DNA of 55,768 nucleotides, from NCBI GenBank assembly GCA_022844005.1, contig JALHMN010000006.1, positions 1 to 55,768 on the forward strand, written 5' to 3'. Positions 47,219-55,768 of this stretch are shown here, piece after piece (positions within the stretch are counted from its first letter, which is position 1; the number at the start of each line of letters is the position of its first letter). The translations under genes and the position numbers were made by a program. The notes beneath the pieces are model-generated. The model ran no database searches, had not been told where the DNA came from, and saw only the letters and a list, made by a program, of their open reading frames with translations. Source of the stretch: a bacterium. Its GTDB lineage: Bacteria; Pseudomonadota; Alphaproteobacteria; Ferrovibrionales; Ferrovibrionaceae.

Positions 47219-47611
47219 ATGCGCGCACTTGCATTGGCCAGCCTGGGAACGGCGCTGCTATTGGCGACTGCCGGCATCGCCCACGCCCAGAATCCAGGGA
47301 ACACGAGCGGCCCGGTGAGGAACGCTCCCGGGGCTGAGAGTCCCTCGGGCGCCGCTACGATCGGCGCGGACTTCGGGGCCGGTTTGGTTGGCGCCACCGT
47401 CTACAACCGTGGCGGCGAAGCGGTCGGTCAGGTGCGGGCGGTGGAGAGCGACCGGCTGACCGTCTCGGTCGGCAGCTATCTGGGCATGGGGGCGAAAGAC
47501 ATCGTGCTCGTGCGGCCTAACGTCCAACTGACCGGCAGCGGAACCGACCAGCGCCTGATCACCAATCTGACCAAGCAGGAACTGGGGATGCAGCCTGAAG
47601 CGACACGCTAG
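47219..47611 (+). CDS. Secreted PRC-barrel domain protein
   Basis: The 130-aa protein has a signal peptide (MRALALASLGTALLLATAG, cut after AHA) and a mature part with a Gly/Ala-rich linker and a PRC-barrel-like core (about 55-120: GATVYNRGGEAVGQVRAVES, then VSVGSYLGMGAKDIVLVRP). Such proteins in alphaproteobacteria are periplasmic and often stress-induced; their molecular role is unclear. ATG 47219 has GGAG 9 nt upstream; ATG 47177 overlaps the proposed promoter. A terminator follows. Confidence 0.85.
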   Translation: MRALALASLGTALLLATAGIAHAQNPGNTSGPVRNAPGAESPSGAATIGADFGAGLVGATVYNRGGEAVGQVRAVESDRLTVSVGSYLGMGAKDIVLVRPNVQLTGSGTDQRLITNLTKQELGMQPEATR

Positions 47612-47618
47612 CATTTAC

Positions 47619-47652
47619 GAAGACTGTCGCTGTCTGAAGACTGTCGCTGTCT
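47619..47652. repeat. Perfect tandem repeat of 17 bp
   Basis: GAAGACTGTCGCTGTCT occurs twice in direct contact (47619-47635 and 47636-47652) just after the PRC-barrel stop and immediately before its terminator hairpin. The two copies are identical, suggesting a recent slippage duplication. Confidence 0.85.
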
Positions 47653-47654
47653 AG

Positions 47655-47687
47655 AGAGGGCCGTTTTCCAGAGATGGCCCTCTTTTG
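47655..47687 (+). terminator. Intrinsic terminator of the PRC-barrel gene
   Basis: AGAGGGCC (47655-47662) and GGCCCTCT (47676-47683) form an 8-bp stem with a 13-nt loop, followed by TTT. Position right after a single gene and a short T run make it a convincing Rho-independent terminator. Confidence 0.75.
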
Positions 47688-47807
47688 CTGACATCGCCTC
47701 AAAGTATAACGGACGCACCGGTGAACCCGAGTTCCATGCTTTGCAAGAGTCGCCGTGGTAGGCCCGAACACCTCGTCAGCGCTGTTGCCCCCTCGGGCAG
47801 AGCCTGT

Positions 47808-48338
47808 TCAGAAGCCGCGTTGCCGACGGTTGTAGTCCAACTGATCCGCAGTGAGATCGAACCCTACGAGGATTTCATAGTCGACAGCCGACTTTCCGGG
47901 TGGTAGCGGGATTCGTTCGGCGATTTCCTCGCGCGAACCGGCGCGACGCGAGCCGGGGAGGATGTCGACCCTGCCGTCGATCGTTTCACGGGCGATGATG
48001 CGCTGAGTAGCGCGCTCGACCACGGCGACGAAGAACGGGAGCGGAATCTGCGCGAGTTCCGGGGCCGCAGGCCCGCGGGAAGCCGCCATTTCGATCACCA
48101 GTAGGGTCTCCACCGCGCTGCCTTTGGCTTGAAGCTCGCAGCTGCGCGAGATATTGAGTATCTCCGCCTGATGTTCCACATCGGTCAGATCGCGGCCATC
48201 CCCGGATCGAAATTTCACCACGGTGGCTGCATCGCCAAGGATGCCGACGCGAGGGCATGGTGGCGGCGGCTCGCGGTCAAATGCACCGCAGCCAGCCAAG
48301 CTCAACGCCAACGCAGTCGTTACGCCAAAACGGTTCAC
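47808..48338 (-). CDS. Unknown lipoprotein, translationally coupled to a CDGSH protein
   Basis: The 176-aa protein begins at GTG 48338 and has a lipoprotein signal MNRFGVTTALALSLAGC; Cys17 would be lipidated. The mature chain (CPRVGILGDAATVVKFRSGDGRDLTDV, then beta-rich segments such as LQAKGSAVETLLVIEMAAS and LPFFVAVVERATQRIIARET) looks like an all-beta fold, and the C-terminus KSAVDYEILVGFDLTADQLDYNR is conserved-looking. I do not recognise a named family. The GTG overlaps the stop of the upstream CDGSH gene (GTGA). Confidence 0.8.
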   Translation of the reverse strand: MNRFGVTTALALSLAGCGAFDREPPPPCPRVGILGDAATVVKFRSGDGRDLTDVEHQAEILNISRSCELQAKGSAVETLLVIEMAASRGPAAPELAQIPLPFFVAVVERATQRIIARETIDGRVDILPGSRRAGSREEIAERIPLPPGKSAVDYEILVGFDLTADQLDYNRRQRGF

Positions 48339-48574
48339 AACTTTTTGTGCGATCCATCGCAGAGAGGTTGCTTGCCGGTATTCTTGCAGGCGCAGAAAAA
48401 GACTTTCTTCGTCGCCTCGGCATCGTACTTCATGGGAGTGAAGCCGGAGCCCTTGTGTGATCCGTCGCAGAACGGCTGCTTCTTGCTCATGCCACATGCG
48501 CACCACCAGTAACTCTTTCCAGCTTCGACTTCGATCGCGATCGGCGACTTCTGCGCGACGACGGGTTCTGTCAT
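48335..48574 (-). CDS. Double CDGSH iron-sulfur domain protein
   Basis: The 79-aa protein carries two complete CDGSH sites of the type C-x-C-x2-S/T-x3-P-x-x-C-D-G-S-H. The first uses Cys25, Cys27, Cys36 and His40; the second Cys61, Cys63, Cys72 and His76. Each should bind one [2Fe-2S] cluster of mitoNEET type with a labile, redox-active His ligand. ATG 48574 (MTEPVVAQKSP) is preferred over one at 48619. No membrane segment is present. It is followed by the overlapping lipoprotein gene and is divergent from ispH, itself an iron-sulfur enzyme. Confidence 0.92.
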   Translation of the reverse strand: MTEPVVAQKSPIAIEVEAGKSYWWCACGMSKKQPFCDGSHKGSGFTPMKYDAEATKKVFFCACKNTGKQPLCDGSHKKL

Positions 48575-48710
48575 CCGAGGCCCTCCACCCATTTCCCTTG
48601 AGCCCCGGCTTCTTGGCAAGGCGACCCTCGACCGGTAGCGTGCCGGCGGACACTACGGAACCTCCCCTGCGCGCACAAGGCGGCGCAATCTTGAAACAAG
48701 TCCTCGACCT

Positions 48711-49652
48711 GTGAAACCAACCGTCATCCTGAAACTGGCGAGTCCGCGCGGCTTCTGCGCGGGCGTCGACCGTGCGATCCAGATCGTCGAATTGGCGCTC
48801 GCCAAGTTCGGTGCCCCGGTTTATGTGCGTCACGAGATCGTGCACAATCGCTTCGTCGTCCAAAGCCTTGAGGCGAAAGGCGCCGTGTTCGTCGACGAGC
48901 TGACCGAGGTGCCGGAAGACCGGCCAGTCATCTTTTCAGCGCACGGCGTACCGAAGGCTGTGCCGGCCGAGGCGGAGCGGCGGCAGATGCTTTTTGTCGA
49001 CGCGACCTGTCCGCTGGTATCGAAAGTTCATCGCGAGGCGGAGCGACATCATGAAACCGGCCGTCGGCTGGTGCTGATCGGGCATGCGGGGCATCCGGAA
49101 GTCATCGGGACCATGGGGCAGTTGCCCGATGGGGCTGTACTACTGGTGGAGACGATGGCCGACGTCGCTGCATTGTCCCTGCCAGCTGGCCAGCCCCTCG
49201 CCTACATCACGCAGACCACCCTTTCGGTCGATGAGACGGCCGACATCCTGGCAGCGCTGAAGGCGCGCTTTCCCCAAATCGAGGGGCCACGCAGGGAAGA
49301 CATCTGCTATGCGACGACCAACCGGCAGGCTGCGGTCAAGAGCATGGCCGCCGGCGTGGACGCGATGCTGGTGATCGGGGCGCCGAACTCCTCCAATTCC
49401 ATCCGCCTGGTCGAGGTGGCGCGCAGGGCGGGGTGCACGAATGCCTTCCTGGTGCAACGGGCGCAGGATATCGACTGGGCGCGGCTTCGAGATGTTCGCG
49501 CGGTTGGGATTACTGCCGGGGCCTCGGCGCCGGAGGTCCTGGTGGAAGAGGTGGTCGCCGCTTTCAATGAACGCTACGACGTGCGGCTGGAGGCGGTCGA
49601 TACGGTGCGCGAGGATGTGAAGTTCAAGATCCCCCGCATTCTCGAGATCTGA
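48711..49652 (+). CDS. ispH: 4-hydroxy-3-methylbut-2-enyl diphosphate reductase
   Basis: IspH makes IPP and DMAPP in the last step of the non-mevalonate pathway using a [4Fe-4S] cluster. The 313-aa protein has the three cluster cysteines: Cys16 in [13 protein letters not shown], Cys100 in [12 protein letters not shown] and Cys199 in [11 protein letters not shown], plus the catalytic Glu region with HEIVHN and SAHGVP. The start is GTG 48711; the family begins right there. It lies 6 bp before thrB, a common alphaproteobacterial pairing. Confidence 0.97.
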   Translation: MKPTVILKLASPRGFCAGVDRAIQIVELALAKFGAPVYVRHEIVHNRFVVQSLEAKGAVFVDELTEVPEDRPVIFSAHGVPKAVPAEAERRQMLFVDATCPLVSKVHREAERHHETGRRLVLIGHAGHPEVIGTMGQLPDGAVLLVETMADVAALSLPAGQPLAYITQTTLSVDETADILAALKARFPQIEGPRREDICYATTNRQAAVKSMAAGVDAMLVIGAPNSSNSIRLVEVARRAGCTNAFLVQRAQDIDWARLRDVRAVGITAGASAPEVLVEEVVAAFNERYDVRLEAVDTVREDVKFKIPRILEI

Positions 49653-49658
49653 GCAAGA

Positions 49659-50621
49659 ATGGCCGTCTATACCGAAATTTCCGACGATGATCTCTCGGCC
49701 CTGATGGCCGAGTACGATATCGGTGGGGTGATGAGCTGCAAAGGCATCGCCGAGGGCGTGGAGAATTCCAACTACCTGCTACGCACGGACAAGGGCCAAT
49801 TCTTCCTGACGCTTTACGAAAAGCGGGTGAAGGAGGGGGATCTGCCGTTCTTCCTGGGCCTCATGGATCATCTGTCGCTAAAGGGGGTGCGTTGCCCCGT
49901 GCCGATCCGCGGCCGCGACGGGGTTATTCTGCGCCGCGTCGCCGGGCGGCCCGCTGCCATCGTATCCTTCGTCGACGGCGTGTCGGTCCGCAATCCCGGG
50001 GTCAGTCACTGCGGCCAACTCGGCCAGGCTCTGGCCGGTTTGCATAGTGCGGGCAAGGACTTCGCCCTGCGGCGCCCGAATGCGCTTTCGGTCGATGGCT
50101 GGAGGCCTCTGGTGGATGCGTGTCTCGGGAATGCGGATCGGGTGCGGCCAGGCCTATCGGAAGAACTCGGGAGCGAACTCTCCCTCCTCGAAACGCGCTG
50201 GCCACGCCACTTGCCGGAAGGGGTCATCCATGCCGATCTTTTCCCTGACAACGTTCATTTCCTCGGCGGCAAGTTGTCGGGCCTGATCGACTTCTACTTC
50301 GCCTGCGACGACTTCCTTGCCTACGATCTCGCAGTGTGCCTGAACGCCTGGTGCTTCGAGGCCGACGGGGCCTATAACCTGACCAAGGGCCGTGCCTTGC
50401 TTCGGGAATACTGCGCAGATCGGACCCTCACCGCCGCTGAGGTAGCCGCCTTTCCGTTGCTATGTCGCGGCGCGGCGTTTCGTTTCCTGCTGACCCGCCT
50501 ATACGATTGGCTGAACCAAGTGCCGGGCGCTCTCGTCAAACCCAAAGATCCGCTGGAATACTGGCGCAAGCTCGGTTTCCACCGTGCCGCGAAAGGCCCC
50601 GCTGCCTATGGCCTGGAATGA
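49659..50621 (+). CDS. thrB: Homoserine kinase, type II (ThrB, APH-like fold)
   Basis: The enzyme phosphorylates homoserine in threonine synthesis. The 320-aa protein belongs to the aminoglycoside-phosphotransferase-like class: GIAEGVENSNYLLRTDKGQF near residue 30, catalytic GVIHADLFPDNVHFLGG near 190 and SGLIDFYFACDDFLAYDLA as the metal-binding segment. It begins 6 bp after ispH and overlaps the protease gene by 14 bases. In many relatives rnhA follows; here it is replaced by a trypsin-like gene. Confidence 0.95.
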   Translation: MAVYTEISDDDLSALMAEYDIGGVMSCKGIAEGVENSNYLLRTDKGQFFLTLYEKRVKEGDLPFFLGLMDHLSLKGVRCPVPIRGRDGVILRRVAGRPAAIVSFVDGVSVRNPGVSHCGQLGQALAGLHSAGKDFALRRPNALSVDGWRPLVDACLGNADRVRPGLSEELGSELSLLETRWPRHLPEGVIHADLFPDNVHFLGGKLSGLIDFYFACDDFLAYDLAVCLNAWCFEADGAYNLTKGRALLREYCADRTLTAAEVAAFPLLCRGAAFRFLLTRLYDWLNQVPGALVKPKDPLEYWRKLGFHRAAKGPAAYGLE

Positions 50622-51486
50622 CCGCGCCCTGACCGCTGGTTTCTTCATCGCCATTGTCCTTGCGGTGATGCCGGCCAATGCGCAGGTGGTCTTGTGCCAT
50701 GACACCGGACGAGACATCGTCATCAGGTCGACGCAGTTGGAATGCAAGGGCGTGGTCGTCTCTGATGCGGAAGCCGAGGAGATCCGTCGCCGCCGTGCCG
50801 AGCGGATCCGAGGCGCCATCAAACCGCCGGGATCACCGTTTCCGAACATGAAGCTGGCGGGGATGGGAACCGGGTTCTTCGTGCATCCATCCGGATTGTT
50901 GCTGACCAATCACCACGTCGTGGCCGATTGCATGGGCTTGTCGGTCGATCCGGCGTCTGGGGACGATGCGATCGCGACGCTGGAGGCGAGCGATTCCAGG
51001 CTCGATCTTGCTGCCTTGCGAATTCCGCGCGCGAATGTGGCTGTAGCCCGCTTCGGGGTGGAGAGCCCGTTGCGGGCGGGTGATCCGCTCGTCGTGGTCG
51101 GATATCCCAATCGCGGTGTCTCACGGGTGCAACCGCTGGCGACATCGGGCGAATTCGGCGCCTATGGCACCCCGATCGGCGGTATCCCCCGCATTGCCAT
51201 GCAGGGAGAGGTGCGACGGGGAAACAGCGGCGGACCGGTGTTCGACAGCGCCGGCCTCGTGATTGGCGTAGTATTCGCCAAGCGAAACACGGTGGAGGCG
51301 TCGCGTGCGATCGGAGCGCCAGCCGAGGATTTCGGCTTCGCCATTCCAGCCCGTGACGCCGTCGCCTGGCTGAAGGGCCTCGGCCACGAGCCGGCCTTCG
51401 GCTTTCCGGCTGCCACTCCGCTCACCCGCGAGCGGGTATTCGCCCTCGCGAAAGGATTCGTCGCCCGGATCAACTGCTGGCGCTGA
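50608..51486 (+). CDS. Secreted trypsin-like serine protease
   Basis: The 292-aa protein has a signal peptide (ALTAGFFIAIVLAVMPANA, cut before QVV) and a chymotrypsin-fold domain with a full triad: His103 in LLLTNHHVVADC, Asp133 in SRLDLAALRI and Ser207 in RRGNSGGPVFD. Two cysteines near residues 30 and 46 could form a disulfide in the short N-terminal region. No PDZ domain is seen, so it is not a DegP-type protease. ATG 50608 lies inside the end of thrB; GTG or earlier starts would lengthen the signal peptide. Substrate unknown. Confidence 0.9.
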   Translation: MAWNDRALTAGFFIAIVLAVMPANAQVVLCHDTGRDIVIRSTQLECKGVVVSDAEAEEIRRRRAERIRGAIKPPGSPFPNMKLAGMGTGFFVHPSGLLLTNHHVVADCMGLSVDPASGDDAIATLEASDSRLDLAALRIPRANVAVARFGVESPLRAGDPLVVVGYPNRGVSRVQPLATSGEFGAYGTPIGGIPRIAMQGEVRRGNSGGPVFDSAGLVIGVVFAKRNTVEASRAIGAPAEDFGFAIPARDAVAWLKGLGHEPAFGFPAATPLTRERVFALAKGFVARINCWR

Positions 51487-51492
51487 GACGCC

Positions 51493-53073
51493 TCAGGCGG
51501 CCAGGTTCTCGCCTTTGAGTGCCTTGTCGATCAGGGCGCGTGTCTCGGCAATGCCATAGAGGGCGATGAACGAGCCCATGCGCGGGCCGGTCTCCTGGCC
51601 CAGGAGCACTTCGTACAGTGCCTTGAACCACTCGCGCAGGTTTGTGAACCCATGCCGCTTGCCGATCTCGAAGACTTCGGTCTGCAGTACATCGGCATCG
51701 GCGGCGAGGCCGGGCGTGGCGAGATGGCCGGCCAGTTCCTCGATGGCAGAGCGTTCGATGGGCGTGGGCGCGCGATAGCGCTTTGCCGGCTTCACGAAGT
51801 CGCGATAGTAGGCGATGGCATAGCCGACCAACTGGTTCAGGATCGGGTTGTCGGCGGGGTTGCTGCCGGGGGCATATCGTTGCAGGAACGCCCAGAGTAC
51901 CTCGGGCTCCTCGGCGTTGCAGACGCCGGCGAGGTTGAGCAGCATGCCGAAGGAAACCGGCATCTTCTCGCCAGGGGCATTGTCGCCGTGGATGTGGAAG
52001 ACCGGATTGGCGTAGCGTTCGGCTCCCGTTTGCCCCGGGAACTTCTCCAGGAAAGTGAGATAGTCGTCGACGGTCCGGGGGATGACGTCGAAATAGAGCC
52101 GCTTTGCGGCCTTGGGCTTCTGGAACATGTAGAGCGAGAGCGTCTCCGGCGAGGCATAGGTCAGCCAATCCTCGATCGACAGGCCATTGCCCTTCGATTT
52201 CGAGATCTTCTCGCCCTTCTCGTCAAGGAAGAGTTCGTAGGTGAATCCCTCCGGGGGCTGGCGCCCAAGGGCGCGTGAGATCTGTCCCGACAGTTTGACG
52301 GAATCGATCAGGTCCTTGCCGGACATCTCGTAGTCGACGCCAAGCGCCACCCAACGCATGGCCCAGTCGCATTTCCACTGCAGCTTGCAATGACCACCGG
52401 TGACAGGAATTTCGATCACGTCCCCGTCGTCGTCGCGATAGGTGATCGTGCCTTTCCCGGCATCGGTGGCGACGACGGGAGCCTGCAGCACCCGGCCGGT
52501 CTTTGCGCAGATCGGCAGGAAGGGAGAATAGGTGGAGGCTCGCTCGGCCCTTAGGCTCGGCAGCATGATTGCCATCACCGCCTCGTAGTTCCCGAGCACG
52601 CGGAGGAGGGCTTCGTCGAAGCGGCCGGAGGCGTACCAGTCGGCGGCAGACTGGAATTCGTATTCGAAGCCGAACTGGTCCAGGAAGGCCTGCAGTCGTG
52701 CGTTGTTGTGAGCCCCGAAGGAAGGGTGTGTGCCGAAGGGGTCGGGCACGCGGCATAGCGGCTTACCCAGGTGTTCGCGCAGCATCTCCTGGTTCGGCAC
52801 GTTGTCCGGTACCTTGCGGAAGCCGTCCATGTCGTCGGAGAAGGCGAACAGTCGGGTCGGGATCGACGACAGCTTCTGGAAGGCTCGGCGCACCATAGTG
52901 GTGCGTGCCACTTCGCCGAACGTACCCAGGTGCGGGAGGCCCGAGGGACCATAACCGGTCTCGAACAGCACGTAGCCCTTGTCGGGCGGGTTCTTCTCGA
53001 ACCGCTTAACCAGCTTCTCGGCCTCCTGGAACGGCCAGGCGTTGCTCGCGAGATAGATGGCTGCGTCGGTCAT
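51493..53073 (-). CDS. lysS: Lysyl-tRNA synthetase, class I
   Basis: This is the archaeal-type class I enzyme, shared by many alphaproteobacteria, not the class II LysRS of E. coli. The 526-aa protein has the HIGH-like [11 protein letters not shown] near residue 46 and KISKSKGNG near 290, with [16 protein letters not shown] between. The C-terminal helical cage (about 370-526) binds the anticodon. It converges on the protease gene with a 6-bp gap and follows the FAD dehydrogenase gene on the same strand. Confidence 0.97.
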   Translation of the reverse strand: MTDAAIYLASNAWPFQEAEKLVKRFEKNPPDKGYVLFETGYGPSGLPHLGTFGEVARTTMVRRAFQKLSSIPTRLFAFSDDMDGFRKVPDNVPNQEMLREHLGKPLCRVPDPFGTHPSFGAHNNARLQAFLDQFGFEYEFQSAADWYASGRFDEALLRVLGNYEAVMAIMLPSLRAERASTYSPFLPICAKTGRVLQAPVVATDAGKGTITYRDDDGDVIEIPVTGGHCKLQWKCDWAMRWVALGVDYEMSGKDLIDSVKLSGQISRALGRQPPEGFTYELFLDEKGEKISKSKGNGLSIEDWLTYASPETLSLYMFQKPKAAKRLYFDVIPRTVDDYLTFLEKFPGQTGAERYANPVFHIHGDNAPGEKMPVSFGMLLNLAGVCNAEEPEVLWAFLQRYAPGSNPADNPILNQLVGYAIAYYRDFVKPAKRYRAPTPIERSAIEELAGHLATPGLAADADVLQTEVFEIGKRHGFTNLREWFKALYEVLLGQETGPRMGSFIALYGIAETRALIDKALKGENLAA

Positions 53074-53106
53074 GGCATCGTCTTCTTCAAGGTCAATCGG
53101 CAGGTG

Positions 53107-54525
53107 TCAGACGACCTTGCCGGGATTCATGATGCCCTGAGGATCGAGGGCCTCTTTGAGCTTCCGCATCAAGTCGATTTCGAGCGGCTGCTTGTAATGC
53201 GTGATCTCCTCGCGCTTCAACCTCCCCAGGCCGTGCTCGGCCGAGATCGAACCGCCGAGTTCGTGGGCGATGCCGTGCACGATGTCCGACACTTCGTGCC
53301 ATTGGTCCAGGAACCATTTCCGATCGGCGCCGGGGGGTTGGCTGGGATTGAAGTGCACGTTCCCGTCCCCGATATGGCCGAAGGCGATGATCCGCACGCC
53401 GGGGATCAGTTGTTCGACCGCCGCTGTCGCCCGCTCGATGAACGTCGCCATCAGCGAGACGGGAACGGAGATGTCGTGTTTGATCGAGCCCCCCTCGGGG
53501 CGCTGGCTTTCCGACATGCTTTCGCGGAGCTTCCACAGGTCCTTGGCCTGTGTGTCGCTCTCTGCCAGCACAGCATCGAGTACCAATTCACGTTCCAGCC
53601 CCTCGCCCAGCACGCCCTCCATGGTGGAGCGTAGCTCGTCGCCGGCTCGGCCGGAGGTCATCTCCATGATGACGTACCAGTCGTGACGGGCCTGCATCGG
53701 ATCGCGAGTGCCGGGAATGTGGCGGAGTACGAAATCGACCCCGATCCGCGGCAGAAGTTCGAAGCTCGACACCTGACCGCCAGATTCGCGCTTTGCAATC
53801 CCGAGCAGTTCGACCGCCGCCTCGACGCCCGCCACCGCGGCGAACGCGGTGGCGGTGGCGCGTGGACGCGGAAACAACTTCAGCACAGCGGCGGTGATAA
53901 TTCCGAGGCTTCCCTCGGCGCCGATAAACAGCTGCTTCAGGTCGTACCCTGTGTTGTCCTTTCGCAAGCCGCGCAGGCCGTTCCAAACCTGTCCGTCGGG
54001 CAGCACGACTTCCACGCCCAGCACCAGTTCACGTGTGTTGCCATAGCGTAGGACCGCATTGCCGCCTGCATTGGTTGAGAGGTTGCCGCCCACGGTCGCG
54101 GTGCCCTCGGAAGCGATGCGGAGCGGAAACATGCGGTCGTGCCTCTCGGCCTCCTCGTGAAGAGCGGCCAGGGGCATGCCGGCCTCGACCGTGATGGTGT
54201 CATTCGCGAGGTCGACTGCCCGAATGGCGCGCATGCGGTTGAGGCTGAGAACAATTTCGTCCCCGGTTTCGAAGGGAACGCTGCCGCCGACCAGGCCGGT
54301 ATTGCCACCCTGAGGCACGATGCTCGTCTTGGTTTCGGCGCATATGCCGACGACCGCTGCCACTTCGGCCGTTGTCGAGGGACGGACGATCAGCGCAGCC
54401 TGGCCGATGTAGAGATCGCGGGGTTCCTTCAGATAGGCCGCCATCTCGCCCGGCTCGGCGATGAAGCCGCGCCTGCCCACAGCCGCTTTGATCCGTTCCA
54501 GCGTGATGTCGGAGATCCGGTTCAT
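53107..54525 (-). CDS. FAD-linked D-2-hydroxyacid dehydrogenase (D-2-hydroxyglutarate/GlcD family)
   Basis: The 472-aa flavoprotein oxidises a D-2-hydroxyacid to a 2-oxoacid. The N-terminal PCMH FAD domain shows SIVPQGGNTGLVGGSVP near residue 70, ASEGTATVGGNLSTNAGGN near 140 and GYDLKQLFIGAEGSLGI near 195. The C-terminal domain has VRIIAFGHIGDGNVHFN and SISAEHGLGRLKRE, the metal and substrate site. The match is closer to D-2-hydroxyglutarate dehydrogenases than to glycolate oxidase, but substrate is not certain. It lies 5 bp after the M20 gene. Confidence 0.9.
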   Translation of the reverse strand: MNRISDITLERIKAAVGRRGFIAEPGEMAAYLKEPRDLYIGQAALIVRPSTTAEVAAVVGICAETKTSIVPQGGNTGLVGGSVPFETGDEIVLSLNRMRAIRAVDLANDTITVEAGMPLAALHEEAERHDRMFPLRIASEGTATVGGNLSTNAGGNAVLRYGNTRELVLGVEVVLPDGQVWNGLRGLRKDNTGYDLKQLFIGAEGSLGIITAAVLKLFPRPRATATAFAAVAGVEAAVELLGIAKRESGGQVSSFELLPRIGVDFVLRHIPGTRDPMQARHDWYVIMEMTSGRAGDELRSTMEGVLGEGLERELVLDAVLAESDTQAKDLWKLRESMSESQRPEGGSIKHDISVPVSLMATFIERATAAVEQLIPGVRIIAFGHIGDGNVHFNPSQPPGADRKWFLDQWHEVSDIVHGIAHELGGSISAEHGLGRLKREEITHYKQPLEIDLMRKLKEALDPQGIMNPGKVV

Positions 54526-54530
54526 GGCGT

Positions 54531-55709
54531 CTAGGCGACGGCCTCCTTCTTCAGCCTGGTCTCGACCAGGTGGGCGAAGAAGCTGGCTCCGAGTGGCAGC
54601 ACTTCGTCGTTGAAATCGTAGCCCGGGTTGTGGACTTCGCAGCCGCCCTCGGTGCCGCCTTGGCCGATCAGCATGAAGGCGCCCGGGCAGGTGTTGAGCA
54701 TGAAGGAGAAATCCTCGGACGCCATCACGAGTTGGCCATTCCGATCGACATTGGCCTCGCCGACCAGATCGGCGGCGATATCCGCTGCGAATTTCGCCTC
54801 GGTGGGGTTGTTGACGAGCGGCGGATAAATTTCGCGCACGTCGGCCCGTACGCTTGCGCCCAGCCCTTCACCGATCCCACGGGCCACGCGTTCGATATTC
54901 GCTTTCAGCATCTTCATGACCTCCGGCTTGAAGGCGCGGATGGTGCCTCGCAACACGGCGCTTTCCGGGATGACATTGTAGGCGTCGCCGGCGTGCATCT
55001 GCGTGACGCTTATGACAGCGGAATCATGAGGGCTGACATTGCGAGCGACGATCGACTGCAGCGCGGTGATGATCTGCCCCCCAACGACAACAGGATCGAT
55101 CCCGCTCTCGGGCCTGGCGCCATGTGCGCCCTTGCCGGTGATGTGGATGTCGAACAGGCCGGCCGCCGCCATCATGGGGCCGGAGCGGATAGAGAACTTA
55201 CCGACGGGAAGGTTGGGCCGATTGTGCATCCCGAAGACAGCCTCGCAGGGAAACTTGTCGAAAAGTCCCTCTTCAACCATAACCCGCCCGCCGCCCATGC
55301 CTTCCTCGGCCGGTTGGAAGATGAAGTGCACGGCTCCCTCGAAATTTCGGGTCTCGGACAGATACTTGGCCGCGCCTAGCAGCATGGTGGTATGTCCATC
55401 GTGGCCACAGGCATGCATACGGCCGGCATGGGTGGAGCGGTGCGCGAAGGTGTTCAACTCGTCCATCGGCAGCGCATCCATATCGGCGCGCAGTCCCACT
55501 GCCCGGGGAGAATTGCCTACCCGAATAGTGCCGACCACCCCCGTCTTGGCGATGCCGGTGACGACATCGCACCCGAATTCCTTCAGCTTCTGCGCTACGA
55601 TCGCCGACGTGCGTGCCTCTTCAAAGCCCAGTTCCGGATGCGCATGGATATCCCGACGCCAAGCGGTCATCTGGTCGTGGATTGCGGCGATCTTCGGTTC
55701 GATATTCAT
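54531..55709 (-). CDS. M20-family metallo-amidohydrolase (hippurate hydrolase-like)
   Basis: The 392-aa cytoplasmic zinc/manganese enzyme removes acyl groups from amino acids or similar amides. Visible marks: WRRDIHAHPELGFEE, GLRADMDALPM, GRMHACGHDGHTTMLLG with a metal-binding Cys-Gly-His, and FIFQPAEEGMGGG with catalytic Glu-Glu. The dimerisation domain follows (about 185-295) and MASEDFSFML near 335 gives a late ligand. ATG 55709 has GGAG upstream; an earlier start at 55760 adds unrelated residues. Substrate is uncertain among N-acyl amino acids and indole conjugates. Confidence 0.93.
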   Translation of the reverse strand: MNIEPKIAAIHDQMTAWRRDIHAHPELGFEEARTSAIVAQKLKEFGCDVVTGIAKTGVVGTIRVGNSPRAVGLRADMDALPMDELNTFAHRSTHAGRMHACGHDGHTTMLLGAAKYLSETRNFEGAVHFIFQPAEEGMGGGRVMVEEGLFDKFPCEAVFGMHNRPNLPVGKFSIRSGPMMAAAGLFDIHITGKGAHGARPESGIDPVVVGGQIITALQSIVARNVSPHDSAVISVTQMHAGDAYNVIPESAVLRGTIRAFKPEVMKMLKANIERVARGIGEGLGASVRADVREIYPPLVNNPTEAKFAADIAADLVGEANVDRNGQLVMASEDFSFMLNTCPGAFMLIGQGGTEGGCEVHNPGYDFNDEVLPLGASFFAHLVETRLKKEAVA

Positions 55710-55768
55710 GGGGCGGGGGCTCCTTGCGCGGGCGCCACATTCAAGCAGGACAGGTCGCAAAGCGCCAC

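Noticed and set aside
48339..48863. Extension of the lipoprotein reading frame upstream to 48863 (351 codons)
   Set aside because: The upstream part overlaps the CDGSH gene in another frame and lacks any signal; a lipoprotein signal starts exactly at GTG 48338.

Overview
The window is chromosomal DNA of a GC-rich alphaproteobacterium, most likely a Rhodospirillales-type organism. Several things point there: a PopZ homologue beside valS, an ethylmalonyl-CoA pathway cluster (mcd-ccr-ecm), a class I lysyl-tRNA synthetase, an alphaproteobacterial SOS box (GAAC-N7-GAAC), GyrA with an alphaproteobacterial-looking quinolone region, and dense GTGA/ATGA gene overlaps. I see no insertion sequence, prophage, CRISPR array or rRNA. 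The gene set is mostly core metabolism and information processing, with a few accessory islets: a nitrile hydratase operon, a vapBC-like toxin-antitoxin pair and two very large hybrid histidine kinases.

Layout. 1-1046 (minus): an SOS-boxed pair, a 105-aa unknown protein and an SRAP (YedK/HMCES-type) protein cut by the window edge. 1297-1370 (minus): tRNA-Cys. 1426-7253 (plus): pcm-like methyltransferase, rhodanese, TolC-family protein, popZ and valS. 7334-11869 (plus): a 1511-aa hybrid kinase. 11881-15348 (minus): purQ-purL-bolA-grxD, with no purS or purC next to it. 15457-18848 (plus): five genes joined by 4-nt overlaps, cobalt-type nitrile hydratase alpha, beta and accessory protein, an exported amidohydrolase and an alpha/beta hydrolase. 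18955-23268 (plus): a 1437-aa multi-PAS kinase. 23377-24909: a GST, then vapC and its antitoxin read leftward behind a perfect 17-bp inverted repeat. 24923-29110 (minus): rpmI-rplT, a strong hairpin, then pheS-pheT. 29461-33320 (plus): gyrA, coaD and a secreted cyclophilin. 33372-36595 (minus): a solute-binding protein, a histidinol-phosphatase-like gene with no conventional start, and a membrane-anchored cytochrome c. 36761-38375 (plus): kdsB and pheA. 38387-44391: mcd and ccr (minus), a cysteine hydrolase and ecm (plus). 44447-47611 (plus): a TPR lipoprotein, ispE and a PRC-barrel protein. 47808-48574 (minus): a lipoprotein coupled to a double-CDGSH protein. 48711-51486 (plus): ispH, thrB and a trypsin-like protease. 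51493-55709 (minus): lysS, a FAD-linked D-2-hydroxyacid dehydrogenase and an M20 peptidase.

How genes work together. mcd, ccr and ecm encode three characteristic steps of acetyl-CoA assimilation by the ethylmalonyl-CoA pathway. purQ/purL, pheS/pheT, nthA/nthB/accessory, bolA/grxD and vapB/vapC each encode partners in one complex or reaction. ispE and ispH both serve the non-mevalonate isoprenoid route. All functional calls come from reading motifs, family resemblance and gene order; no database search was run.
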